Of a stretch of 64,000 nucleotides of DNA, positions 46,732 to 59,005 are shown piece by piece. Under the pieces are notes generated by a model. The model saw only the letters and a list, made by a program, of their open reading frames with translations, had not been told where the DNA came from and did not search any database. How positions within the stretch are numbered: the stretch's first letter is position 1; the number at the start of each line of letters is the position of its first letter. The position numbers and the translations under genes were made by a program. The DNA is from Pseudevernia furfuracea (Eukaryota; Ascomycota; Lecanoromycetes; Lecanorales; Parmeliaceae): NCBI GenBank assembly GCA_022315425.1, contig JAIUPT010000013.1, positions 1,364,001 to 1,428,000 on the forward strand, written 5' to 3'.

Positions 46732-48842
46732 GATGCTGAAGGATTCGTCTCACTTTCGAGCTATATTGATTCGACACTGGCACCAACTAGATGACGTTTC
46801 TTGTAAGGTCCTGTCCCTACTGGTTCTAATGGAGACCTTTCATGATGAAGATGCAAATCGTTGAGATCCTATCGACGTTGGTGTACGAAAATTCAGTAGT
46901 CTGTGGTGGGAGTACTGGAATCTAATTCTGGTGAGTTGACATTTGCTAGCAACACTAGGGATGACACAGTATCACTGCTAATCTCAGCTGGGTGCGCCTC
47001 ATTCACAGCACTATCCCTTTCTTCCGTCTCTGTTGGTGGCGGAGCGGAAAAATAGTTCTTCCGCGAAAATAGAGTACGAGTACGAGGACTCCCGTCGGTG
47101 GAAATACCTGGACACCGAGAATTCCATTTTCTGTCACCTTCTGTCGCCGACCTTCGCCCCTACCATCGACCCTGGCTCGGCAAGAAACTCTTCAGGGTTC
47201 GGGTTATTATCATCTTGAGGTCGAATTCGTCTCACGGGATAGATCGAGACCGAAGATGGTGGAAACTGTGCCCCTCGGCCGCAGAGGCTGAGGGAGACTA
47301 GTCTTGAATGAATGATCCCATAGGTGATAGAAATGGTATTGGTGTGACATGAGAAGAATTATAAGAGGTTTGAAGATCATTTCAATTCAATCTTATTGCC
47401 TAGGATCGAGGCAAAGCCGGGTGGCTGCAGGTCCTGCCTCAAGCATACAGCTGATGTTACAGTTCAGCGTTGCACTCCGAGTCACCGAGGCATGACACTC
47501 AGATTTTAAATCACACGATTGCGGTTTGATACAACGCCTTGCTCTGAGGGTGTGCCGAATGCGCATGCTATCTTCTCTTACCGAATTTCCCTAGCCGCCT
47601 CGAGGAGGCGAAACCCCTCGACGGGCTTCGTCGTGGGGGTGGATGCTGGCCTGTCCCTCAAACAATACAACATGGATACTCTGTTACACATTGTCCGATC
47701 AACTTAGAATCCTGGATCTTGTCACAATGGTTGGCTAACATCGATCTTCCCTGAGGTCTTAACTTCCTCAGTTTGTCTGTTGTGTTTGTGGGTCTACGAT
47801 GAGATGAAAGATGATTGCGTTGTATCTGTCAATCTATCTTTGGATGTACACGCAGACTGTAGGCCGGGTATCACCTCGTGGGCTGGTCAATCACATCCTA
47901 CCCCGGATCATGGCCCCCAGGTGCGCATTCCGGGTGATCCTGGGGCAGGGTGTGATTTACCAGCTGACAAGGATATACATATGTCTGAAGATACGGTTTG
48001 CCACCAACTTCCGACCTCCTTAGCTGTCCAGGTTGAACTTCTACTGTGATTTTGTTTGCAGCCTTTTCGGTATTTGGATGCTGCTCAATGCTGCTCGCTA
48101 CCTCTGGTGATAACAGCAACTTTTGACGAGTGGTTCTACCTCGTCCAATAAAGGACTTGATTTAAGCTGTATCATTTTAACCCACATCAAGCTACCATGA
48201 ATACAACACAAATATCACCTAAACATGGTTGTAACGGTTGGACTCTTATGAATTGCATGAAAGTCTTTTGGCCGCATTGGCAACTGACTTCTAGTGTTCA
48301 ACAAACTGTATGCTGGGTCGTCATTCCTGTTCAACTCATCTTTTGACGCCGCAGTGGCAACCTGTTGGTGTCCGACTGTGCCTGTTAGCTGAGACGGCGA
48401 GCACAGGATATTGCTTACACCATGCTCTGAAACGTCTAAGTACGAGTCATTGCGGGCAGCAGCAGTGGCTGTATCCAGGATCTTTCACCCTGTCATCCAC
48501 ACACTGGAAATGGGCTAACAATCCTCTCATTTTACTATAGTATTGCGTGCAAAGTCTGCACCTCTCACTCGGAGTGTTGCACATCGGTATGGTATTGCTG
48601 CGGTCCTCAGCTGTAGAATTTTGCTTTTACATCTCAAACATGGGAATGGGGCTAAAGAGGGGTTAACGGCCCTTCATTCACTGCAGCTACTCTTTTATAT
48701 GGTCGGCATCTTTCCTCGCGATCACCATGTTCATACCAAGATTCCGTGTGATTTACCTTTTGTGTGTACTGTAAGTTGGCGCACGGATCATTTACTACGA
48801 TCTTTCATTCTATGATTACAATTGTTCGATTCTCTCTCCAGT
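46732..48842. other. 2.1-kb intergenic stretch, no gene seen
   Basis: Short overlapping frames on both strands only. The right end includes the leader of the Ser-rich secreted protein gene. Confidence 0.45.
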
Positions 48843-51800
48843 ATGCAAAAGCCTCGACCAGTGCCATTTTCGGCTTCTATCCTTTCGTTAACCCTGCTTC
48901 TCTACGCTGGCAGTATCTGTGCCGATGATGGCTTCAGAAAAAGGACACCGCAAAGCATTGTTGAGCAATCGCTATCGCCCATCGAGACGATCGTCATCGA
49001 TCACTCTTCCTTCGCCGTTAACCCTACCAATATCGTGATAGACAGTAGAACCATCGCCCCAACCCTCCCCGCAGTTACCATTGACCACGCTGTGATTTCT
49101 GTTGACAAATCATATAACGTTTTCGTTAATGGTTCCGAAGCTATCGTCGGTATTCCAGTTCCCCCTCGGACCTCGACTTCTCAAATATCTTCCAGCTTGA
49201 GCAAGTCATATGGTGTTACTAGCTCTTCTAGCCCCTCTGGCTCTCCCGCTCATTCTTCGACTAGTTCTGATTCTTATTCTGCCGCCCATGTGTCGAGCCG
49301 CTCTGGCAGCGAGCTGTCCGATAGAAGTACAGCTTTTACTCGGAGTCCATTGCAATCCCTCCTTACTGGCTCAGGTACAGCTTCCCTAAGCAGCAGATTC
49401 AGTGAAACGAGTCGCCAATCCGCGCAGAGTGGATTACCAGTCCTTTCTGGGAGTGGTTCTCGGTCTGTCCCTAACAATAGACCTAAGTCAAGCAGTATCC
49501 CACATAACACAGGTCGGTCTCTCTCGTCCGATTCGAGAGCCGCGTCGGGCTCTCGAGGAGGCTCTGGCTCTGGCACCGGCAATACAACCATGTCTTCGCA
49601 TTCCCAATCTGGCGAATCAACTTCATCTGCTCCAGCAATATCGAGAAACGCCACTGCTTCCATTAAATCAAAGGCAGGAAGCACTCCAGCCCCGGGGTCA
49701 ACTGGCAAAATCCGTGGCCCATCTGTTACGTCTGGCTCAACAAGAGCATCTGCGCCATCGGGATCGTCTAAAGGATCCTCTGGACCGTCATCTACAACCT
49801 CGTTTGATTTGCCCAACACAACACAAGCTGGTGGAATCCCTATCACTTCACTTCCCCGCAGTGGACCTGCAGCATCGTCGCAAAGATCTGTTCTCGGCGG
49901 TCTTCTCCTCGGATTCGTCAGCGATGGGCGCAGTTGGGTGAGCGATATCACCCTACCGGCTATTAAGACTCAAGCCATCAATGAGATCGAGGATCTGAAA
50001 GGTAATACGGAGAATGCAATCAAGAATCTTGGTGGCCCTTTTCCGCCTACGTCCAACGCCTGTTCCAGCGGTAGCTCGAGGAAAAGGTTGTTCGATCCTA
50101 TTGGGGCAGTGGAAGGCTTGGCTGATGACGCGCTTGGTCTCGCAAATTGCGTTGACAATATTCTGACGGATATCTCGAATGACATTGGTCCCATCACAGG
50201 GCCCCCTCCACCACAAGATGTTATTGGACCAATTTCCACTCTAATGGATGCCCTCGAAAAGGCAGGCGAAGAAGAAGACGATGATGACAATCAGTCTACA
50301 AAAGACACCAACTCGAAGACTAAAGGGTCTACCACCTCCTCTAAGTCGTCGGCCATGACTTCCTCAAAATCATCAGCTAGCTCTGTCCACTCGAAATCTT
50401 CACAAACATCCTCTCAGACATCGTCTGCAGTTTCTGGCTGCCCGTCATTTGTGTATCCAGATGACGATCTTGAAGAATGGGAAGGACCACCTCTTGATGG
50501 CAACATCAACAAGCGTACTTTGGGCATCAGAGGTCGTTGGGATAGAAGGCCTCGTGAGGCCAGCGATGGAAACGTCAAACCCGAGAAAAACCTTGACCGT
50601 CGACATGAGCTGATGAAGCGCGAGCAAGCAGCTGCGATCACATCGATCAATAGCTGTAATTTTCCTGCTGGTAAGCAAGGAGTTCAGCCAGGCTATTCTG
50701 GCCTGAAAGCCTTCAAAGGTCTCAACCAGCAGCGAAACAGTAACAACGGTCGGAGTGGCGCAGTCTACGATGCGGTGCCAAAATGGTACGTCGGGAGCAG
50801 TAGTTGTTCCTTGCCCAATGGCTTCGCCTGGTACAAAACGGATGACGAGAGTCCAACTGGCATTCCAGCTGGAAGCAAGCAAAGTGTTGACCACGTTTGT
50901 GAGTTCTCCTTCAATCCTGCAGTCAGCTTCACAGGCTAAACCTCTGCTAGATGAAAAGCAATTAGTCAATCTTTTCTTGCAAACGGTGATCGATACCCCG
51001 AGTTTCACTTGCGCTGATATGGAAAAAGTCTTCTTTGATGGATGTGTTGACACCAGTCTGATGCAGACAGTCTTCAATCAATTGCCAGGAATGCAATTTT
51101 CCAATCAACTTACAAACAACCCTCCCTTGTACGAAAATACTAATCCCGGTTTCGTTGGTTTAGAGCAATCTATCAACGGTGTCAAAGGCTATGTAGGTCC
51201 TCCCCGCTACCTGGGCTTGTATGAATTCTATTAATTGTCTTGCAGATGTTTGATAAAGGCATCAATCCACCGTCAACATACTTCCAAAATGGACGCATAA
51301 ATGGGGGCATTCAGATGCAAATCCAAACAATTCAAGACTTCATTATGCTCTTTGACATTCTAAGAGACAAAGAAGTCGAGAATATGTTTGATGTCACCAA
51401 CGATCGTATCTACAAGGCGTACCAGACTGTCGACGCGAGAATCACCTCTCAGAATATTCAGAAATCTGACGGATCCGGTCGCATCGAAGCCAACTTCGCG
51501 GCCACGTATAAGACATGGCTGACAGGATACCTTACCGACATTGTGAAGCCCGCTTGGAGCTGGTGCTCCAATACAGTCACCTCGATAGAAACCTCGCTGA
51601 ATGGCAAAACGGATGACGTCAGTGTCGCTCAGATGAAGCTTTTAAATGAGATCAAGGCCTGGTCTGGCTTTGCTGAGGATAGATTCGCTATCGATTGGAG
51701 CTTGTCGTGGTCGACTGGGACTCTGCGCAAGCGAGAACTTGCCGGGAGACAAGCAAGTCCCTCGGACGGTACCGATGCAGCAGCTTGCGCCTACACTGCA

Positions 51801-52928
51801 TCAGGTACCGAGTTGTCGCGATCTTCAACAGGCTCAGCCTCAGTAGCGGCGTCGACGTCGATCACCGGTAGCTCCAACACCATCACCGCTGGTCCCACCA
51901 GGACAAAAGGAGCAGGCACGATTGGTTCTTCTCATTCTTCTACATCTTACGCCTGCTATCCTTACGAGGATCCTGACGCCGGGCCAGTGACCCCAGAGTG
52001 TCAATGTGACGGACTCGAGGGCTTTTATCCGTATGTAAGCTCCACTTCCGGTCAAAGCAAATACAATCCGTGCGGGTACACAACGTCGCCAACAAGGGCC
52101 CCTGCAACATCGGTCAAACCTTTCACGACAACCAACTCTGAGGGAGAGGTGGTGTCTTGCGCTTCTTCCACCTACTACAACTACGCAGTAAATACGATCC
52201 CCACCTGTGCGGGCGCAACGAAAGTCGTATCTACAGTCGCCTCAATCGCTTCCGTGCACTCTGCCTCGGTCGCCTCCTCCGTTTCGGCAGCATCCATCGC
52301 CTCCGTCGCGTCTGCGTCCAACGCAGCATGGTCCTCCGCCGCGGCCGTCCCAAGTGCCGCCTGCTGGATCCTCTCCGACGACGGCTTCGGAGATTCCAGC
52401 TTCGAAGTCTACGGAATCAACGGATGGGCCGGACCCGGGGGCTCGAGCCTCTGGAAGCAGGAAAACGGCTGCGGCATCGTATCCGGTGGAGAATTCTACA
52501 CGGACGGATCGAGCGAATTCGAAGGCCGCCTCCGAGACACCCAGTACGCGTATTTCGGTCTGAGCTTCTTCAAAGGCGGCTGCGTGGAGCGCGCCGTTCA
52601 CTCCGCCGGGGGGCCGGCTCCGGGTACCGGACCTGGCCAGATCGCGTGTCAACATGTTCCGTCGAAGCTCGACGGCGACCAGCTGGACGCCGTGAATCGC
52701 ATCTCGGGCCCGCAACTCAAAGCGGTCCAGGCCGTGGCAGACGGCAACTCGACAACGAGTAGCCTGCCGAATGCCACGGAGGACGATGTCGTCCAACCAG
52801 GCGAGTCTTCGTCCGCCTCCACAGGCGGATCGAGCGCAGACCTGGTGGCATCCGCTTCGGCAGCGCTATCTCACCTCTCGTCCGCCGCAAACGCTGCATC
52901 ATCGGCTCCGGCGCCGACTGGTACCTAG
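48843..52928 (+). CDS. large secreted Ser-rich protein with conserved Cys-containing C-terminal regions
   Basis: Three exons (48843..50894, 50935..51192, 51246..52928), about 1330 aa. The second intron (53 nt, GTAGGT..TTGCAG) is clear; the first is short (about 40 nt) and its exact edges are uncertain. The N-terminus is a signal peptide ending near SICA, followed by RKR, a possible Kex2 site. Residues about 100-350 and 490-530 are Ser/Thr/Gly-rich and likely O-glycosylated. Conserved-looking segments follow: CNFPAGKQGVQPGYSGLKA, CADMEKVFFDGC, YMFDKGINPPSTYFQNG, and near the end FEVYGINGWAGPGGSS with several cysteines. These recall the accessory C-terminal regions of fungal GH18 chitinase-type or killer-toxin-alpha-like secreted proteins, but no GH18 catalytic motif is present, so the role is unknown. 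The Ala/Ser-rich tail lacks a hydrophobic GPI-type end. Confidence 0.72.
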
Positions 52929-55098
52929 GGGTCCCCCGCTTTGGTAGCTTGTTACGAAAGGTTTGCGATCCGACGGAGTTTTTTAGAGGTCGTACTGCTT
53001 GAGCGCGCGTCATCTGCGGCATTGTAGGCGAGAGTGGCAATTGTATGAGTTGAGAAAGATGGTTGTTATCGTTCTGGCTTTTTCGCTCTGGTGCGACTGG
53101 GGGTTGGTCGGTCGCATAGCAATTTCGCATAGCGTGGTTGTTTCGCCTAGCATGGTACTATCGCATAGAGGGACGTAAATCGTGTCAGGGACGCGATGAT
53201 TAGGAAGATTGGTGTCTTGATGGGAGCTCTCTATATATGAGCTTATCATTGCTTGATTCGATTCCATCTCTTTCAGAGTCATACCATTCTTTCCCGCCCG
53301 CCCGCGCCTGTATAAAGCCTCGTTTTACTCCAGGTTTAGCTGAACAAGCATCGGAGTTTTCCCCGCGCTGGAGGGTCTACATATGCCTCTCCCGTTGTCG
53401 AGACCCCGCAACAACTTCTACGTGATCCCAGCTGTTTTGGTGACTCTGTGATGACAGGTGAAGGCTCATGACTGCGAGTAATCTGGTAAAATTTCATGAG
53501 TAGGAGAAGGAAAGAAAAAGCGAAAACTTCCTTGGAAGCGTTACTGCTGGAAATTGTCGAGAGAAAGAGCTGCTTGTATGGTGCCAAGGCTCCATTTGCT
53601 TAGCCATCTATCTCGAGATCGCGAGATGGGATCTGACTGCGGGGTTCTAGGCTTGTGTGATCTTTCTGGCAACCGGCAAATCCTGTGTCCTTAGCAAAAG
53701 GGCAGATTTCTGTGGTCGAGGTTTTGTCTCTTCTCCCCTGATTTGCTTTTTGTAGCGCTGTGCGCTGCTTTTGGGAAAACCAAACAGAATTAGTTGAGAC
53801 CAGCAGCCAGCCGCCAATAATGCTTTTTCTTTTGGTGCGACATTTTAATATAGACGGAAAACATGCTCCTTCGCATCTACTTACGACCGCTAAAAACTTG
53901 AACTTCGGATGATGAACCAACCCACACAACATTTTCTAACAGAGCGAACCTCATCATTCTCGTGTTGAGTAATTCGGATATAAAAGAATGCGACTGCTCA
54001 GCTCGTCTTTGAAAGCCACATTTCAAAATAGCCGGCTCCGCGCGTACCACCCCCCCCCCCCACGCCGACAATCGACACCGGCGAGTCTTCTACATCTTGA
54101 CTGCGTGTTCCCCCCTTGTTTGCTTCCCCGTGCACCGGAATAAAACTCCACGATTGGGTCGAAAGGCGAAGTTTGCCGAAGCGAACGTGAAGGATAGAGT
54201 TCCGCGCATATCTCGTCGGCGCACGATCTGTGGCAGCCTTGGAGGGGAGGAGGTACGCCGGAGGTGAAATGGGTCCGGGGGGAGGGAGCCGTGCCTTAAG
54301 TTTCTATCTTTTGAGACCCAAAAAACAGATGCTTACACTTGATTTTTGACCCTTATGTCGACCCTGCCACGATCTAAGCGCGAACAATCACCATTGTATA
54401 CGAAAGCTCCCTTTCTCCGGAGCCCGTCGGGCTATTACTGGTGGGTGCACTCAAGTTCAGAACCTGGCCGAGCAGTATTTTCCTTCGCTGGGAAGGGAGT
54501 GGTAGATATCAGACATCCTTGACCGAGGGGTAGCTTTTCAAGGTCGGACATTGGGACAAGAGCATCCCGCCATCTGTGGCGTGAGATGGCTTATCAAGAT
54601 TGAGTTGAACAAAAGACATTTAATTACCGTCCCTTGATGGCCGGGAATGATTGGACAAGAGGCTGAAACTCGTGCACCCACCATTCACTGATTATAGCAT
54701 CATCCTTCTTGTTGTAGTCTGACCATGTTGACTATGTATGAAGCTATGTGAAGGTAAGAAGGCAAGGCATAAGGCGCCCAAGCGAAGACGCTAGTGGTCT
54801 TCTCGAGACACTCAACAGTTCCTCAACTGGTAAAGATTACTCCTCAGAGTCTTGAGTGTCTACCTCATTGACCATCAGTGCTCAAGTTCTACACCTGACA
54901 ATACAATTGAAGCTGTGGATTCAACTCTCTTTGGTACTACTACCGTGAGCGAAAAGAGCAAGATTCGTTTCTGAACCTTGTAAATGACAAAAGCAGGCGC
55001 CGCTGAGTAGATAAGCCGAACATAAAAGCGAAGCACCTTTCCCCACATCTCCAGCTTAGCCCAAGCCAGCCACGCAGGTACCATTTATAAGTATCTCT
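52929..55098. other. 2.2-kb intergenic stretch, no gene seen
   Basis: Four TCGC(A/C)TAG copies lie at 53112, 53125, 53143 and 53161. A C13 run is near 54049. Promoter-like CT tracts are scattered. No coding structure was found. Confidence 0.5.
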
Positions 55099-56946
55099 TC
55101 AGACAATCGTCACCCTCAACACGCACACCTTTCCCACATCCTCACTCCAACCGAACATAACAGCAAGCTTCAAGAACAGCAAACGCTTCTCCAGATACTT
55201 GAGCAGAGTCAGACTCGAACAAGTAAGGCCTTCTGCATTGCGGCCCAGGAGCTGTTCCCATGCGTCGTCAGACCATACGAGTTTGCCGCTGGTGATCCCA
55301 CCGGTTTCATCGATGAGGAGTCCAACCTGGAAACAAGCCGATTAGCGGTGCGAGGGGGTCAGGGGGCTTCATTTGGCATCGGATGTGGGCGTACCAAGCG
55401 CGGATTGATGCGCAGGACCAAGTCTTTCTCGCATTGCTTGCACTTTGTGGTGACAGTGTTGGCGAAGATGGGGACACCACAGCTTTGACGACAATTAGCG
55501 AAGGGGCATCCAATTTTCAGTGTCCTTACCACTCAGTGCATAGTAGCATGTTGCGTTGATAAAGCGAGTAAATGTTCATTTCAACAATGGTCAGGCTGAG
55601 ATATCCGACGTAGCGCTCTAGTATGCATCAGAAGCTGTCTTTTCGTAGTGAATGATCTGTCTGACCGGCCGGTGCTGCTCGAACACTACCACCCTGTTAG
55701 CACATGCAGGGAGCTCGAGCGTGAAGCAACTTACAACTCATCAATATCAGCCAACGTAAACAAGATCCTCAGCTCCGACTCTGCAGCCTCCTCAACATCA
55801 AACACTGTCCCAATCAGCCGTATCTATCGATCAACGGAAACGCATACCACCCTCTGGGAACGGCTGATTCACATGCTCCCTCTTCGTCAACCTCTGCGCA
55901 TGGCCCCTCAGCCAGTACGCATCCGTCATGCACGGGTCAACATCCACATGGGTATCATTGGTCAGGGACAGTTGTGGTCTTCCGTCACCGTATAAACCAG
56001 GACGCGTGATGAGAAGGATTGTGTACGATGTTTTCCAGTAGGCCGGAGAGGAACAGAGGGGCCCCCAGAGCGTGAGTTTGGCATCTGCCGTATCATCGAA
56101 TACATTGACGTCCACTTTCTCGGCTTCTTTGCCTTTCTTGGTAACGACTAGGAACTCAGTCAGCCCACCGCACTACACCCGTCTTCTCCCGTTGGAGCAG
56201 GACATTCACTTACACTTCTTTCTTCCCCCAATGCTCTTCACGCATACCAAGATCTTCCCATCAGCAAGCTCATGGCCGCCTTCAATAAAGCTCTTCAACG
56301 TCATTAACCCATCTAGCTGTTTGCCATCGCGATAGCCTAACGGAGTCTTGCACATCACGCCCTCGTCGCTCTGTTCTTGCACCATGAAGTAGCAGCTGTT
56401 GTCTCGTTCGGGGAAGATGGACGTGACAAGAGATGCGTCTCGCACCGTCAAGGAACTAGATTCCGCGTTGGAGACGTGAGGTGTCCAGATTGAAACGAGC
56501 AGGCCGAGATGGAGATCGTAGTCAACTCTTGCGTACCAGAGCTTCACCTGTGCGCGTGTGTAAGCGGGTGGCTCAAGGGAAGCAGAATAGTTGGAGGGGG
56601 TACTCACTGTGAAGGCCCCAGTGTTATCTTTAACAGTGAGCTTCAAGCATCCCTTCGCAGCTTTGGGCATCTTGCTAGGTGTCGCTACGTCGTGGAAATT
56701 GACTACCCTTCCCATCAGCGCTACGCAGCCTGGGCCAGCGACCAGGTCACGAATGTCAGTATCGTTGTACGTTGTGCGCGGTTGCCACTTGTGCAGTGAA
56801 GGGTGGAGAGCGGCCTCAATTTCGGAGGAGGTGAAGCCATCGCTGGTGTTGGAAGGTTGATGATGCGCTGCTGGCTTTTGCGTTCTCTGAGCAGAGGGTA
56901 CTTCTGGCTGAAAGAATGATTGAATTGATGTTTTCTGCGGTGCCAT
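55099..56946 (-). CDS. RPA1/MEIOB-like OB-fold single-strand-binding protein with zinc ribbon
   Basis: Eight exons, complement(55099..55326, 55395..55482, 55530..55615, 55666..55693, 55735..55804, 55848..56147, 56214..56547, 56608..56946), 490 aa; all phases close, including a 28-nt micro-exon. The N-terminus MAPQKTSIQSFFQPE resembles a PCNA-binding (PIP) box, KxxIxxFF with Lys replacing Gln. An OB-fold follows (about 55-220: VAGPGCVALMGRVVNFHDV, LKLTVKDNTGAFTVKLWYA), then a second OB region (VDVNVFDDTADAKLTLWG), and a C-terminal OB fold holding a CTEC..CKQC zinc ribbon, exactly where RPA1 DBD-C has its zinc. The end is FGWSEDVGKVCVLRV. I infer a nuclear ssDNA-binding protein, possibly meiotic (MEIOB-like); it could instead be an RPA1 paralogue. 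The 60-nt intron 56548-56607 is in frame and stop-free. Confidence 0.68.
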
Positions 56947-57283
56947 TGGCGGAGATTGGAGGGTTTGATATTGATATAAGTATGGGAAAGAGATCAATAG
57001 GGTCTTTGCACTCGCGGTAGTGGAGTGATGTTAAAATTGATGGTGGGATTTGTTGCATTTGGCGCTAATATCTAGGGCAAATGTGGTCGACGTCACAACA
57101 AAATCACAGCATCAAACTTGGGTTTCACAGTCGTTATAGATCGAGTCAGGGGGCATCGTCCTTGAATCTAAACGAGAGTACTAAGGGAGCCTCAACCTAC
57201 AACTGCAAGGCCATTCATCACGTCCAACAATCGCTATCCACTTCCAAGCACTCCCTACATCAAAGCCAGTCCACAAGACAAGC
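56947..57283. other. spacer between inositol synthase 3' end and OB-fold gene start
   Basis: 337 bp between two minus-strand genes: inositol synthase ends at its left edge and the OB-fold gene starts at its right... in transcription terms it carries the OB-fold gene promoter. No distinctive element seen. Confidence 0.4.
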
Positions 57284-59005
57284 TTAGAACATCTTGTGTT
57301 CCAGTGTCATGTCAGACTCTGGCTGGAGACCAACACAAGCGCGGAAGATATTAGTCAATGCCCCACGCTGCTTGGCCAAGGCATTAACAACTGGCGTGCC
57401 CGGAGGGGTCAAAGGAGCCTAAAGAAGTCAGTAACAGTACACGATGGAAGAATTCTACGACTCTTACCTTCAGCATGTAACTCAAGATGCTCAGCACGCT
57501 GTGGAAGCCCTTGTAATCCTTCGTAGCAGCTCCGTCACCCTCATTAGCCTTCCAAGTGATACGAGTCATCATCTCAGCAATGATGACAAGATCGATGATC
57601 AATGGAGAAGCCAGGAGCGAGTCCTCGCAGACATTGAACAAGCTGATAGTCTGGTGTCCACCCATGAAGATCTCTGCATAATACTCATCAAGTGCGCGCT
57701 TGTTGTCTCCAACAGCTGGCATGTACTTGATGACCACAGTGTGGTTAGGATGCTCTCCAGGCTTGTAGAGTACGTTGTTCGCTTCCACCATGTCGTCCAC
57801 AACGTTGGACTTGGAGATCTCCTTGGATCGGAACTGCTTCTGGGAGCTCAAATTCATGCCGTCGTTATTGCCCAGATGGTTGTAGCTGGCGATCGAGGTG
57901 AGTTTTATCCCCGCGTTGATCATGAAATCCACCAAAGCAGACTTCATCTTGGTCTGGCCCGACTTGAAGTCATCGCCACCAATGAAGGCGCGGTGCTTCT
58001 CAGCAAGCTCGATAGCACCAGGAACGAAGGTGTTTTGGGGCGAACCATTGATGAAAGGTGCGTTCTCGAGGATGCAAGCAATTGCGAAGACAGTTGATGG
58101 AGAGACCTCCTCGTGTCCAGATTCGACAGCTTTCATGAGATTCTCAGCGGTGTCGTTCACACCCTCAACGAGATCAGCGTAACGCTCAGTATTAGCAGTC
58201 CACTGCACGATGACCTTGTCTAGGCCATGAGTTTCTTTGAAGTCGCTGTTCATCTGTTAGTCAAAGCATCTTGGCTATAATGTGGTGATCTATACCGAAT
58301 GTCCTTGCGCAGCTTTTCGACATGAGCCATGCTGGCTTTGGAGCCCTCAAGACAGTTGTCGGCACGCTCTCCCTGATTCGCAGCGATGAAGTCTGGGTAG
58401 TAGACACTGGGAAGAGGCTTCATCTCGGCCATCTCTTTCTTGACCATGCCCTTCAATGTAGGCTCCAGCACAGCCGCTCTGTCCATGGCCTGAGCCAGGT
58501 TCATACCACTAATATCCCATCCGCCTATCACAAGGTCGTTCGGGTGGACCATAGGCAGAACATCGTGGAATGGAATGTTGATCTCTTTGCCAGTCTTCGC
58601 TTCCGTACCAAGCTTCATGGTCGAACTCATGACAACAGAGCCATAGTAATTGGCAGCACGGGGACCTTCACGAGTATCCCAGACCAGACCCCGGCGATTG
58701 GCGATGATGCCTGCGGTGACGGTAGTGCCATTGTTTCCGCCCCAACCGACCAGCATCATTCCGACCTTTCCCACTTTCCGTTCAACCTTGAAGTCATAGG
58801 ACGTCTCTTTCGGTGTAGCAACGTATTTGCCATCCCCAGCTTGAGAGATAGAGGTAGTACGGTAGACGTACTTGCTCTTGATCTCATTATCCGTGTATTC
58901 GACGTTGGGCGAGTTGACAGTGAAGAGGTCCTTGTGCTCGCTGGTCACTGTAGTATTCCCTGTGCCACTGGTGTATCCGTTGGGACCTTCTGCGTGAGGA
59001 GCCAT
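57284..59005 (-). CDS. ino1: inositol-3-phosphate synthase (myo-inositol-1-phosphate synthase)
   Basis: Three exons, complement(57284..57418, 57468..58245, 58296..59005), 540 aa. It converts glucose 6-phosphate to 1D-myo-inositol 3-phosphate with NAD+, the entry step to inositol and phosphatidylinositol, in the cytosol. The NAD-binding loop GWGGNNGTT is at residues 87-95; DLVIGGWDISGMNLA, MWTANTERY-like VQWTANTERYADL, GGDDFKSGQTKMKS (catalytic lysines) and SYNHLGNNDGMNLS follow. The C-terminus, reached through the 49-nt intron, has LTPPGTPVVNALAKQR and ends EHKMF. Length fits the family (about 533 in yeast). The second junction uses the distal AG so that DIR joins DFKETHGLDKV. Upstream lies 1.27 kb of spacer; I saw no yeast-type UAS-INO. 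Confidence 0.95.

Noticed and set aside
49274..49951. 225-codon minus-strand frame inside the Ser-rich gene
   Set aside because: Shadow of Ser-rich codons; the plus strand has a signal peptide, introns and a much longer frame.
50895..50934. Alternative GTGAGT donor at 50899 with the AG near 50926
   Set aside because: It joins an open frame but the intron would be only 28 nt, too short for splicing; the 40-nt version is kept with low certainty.
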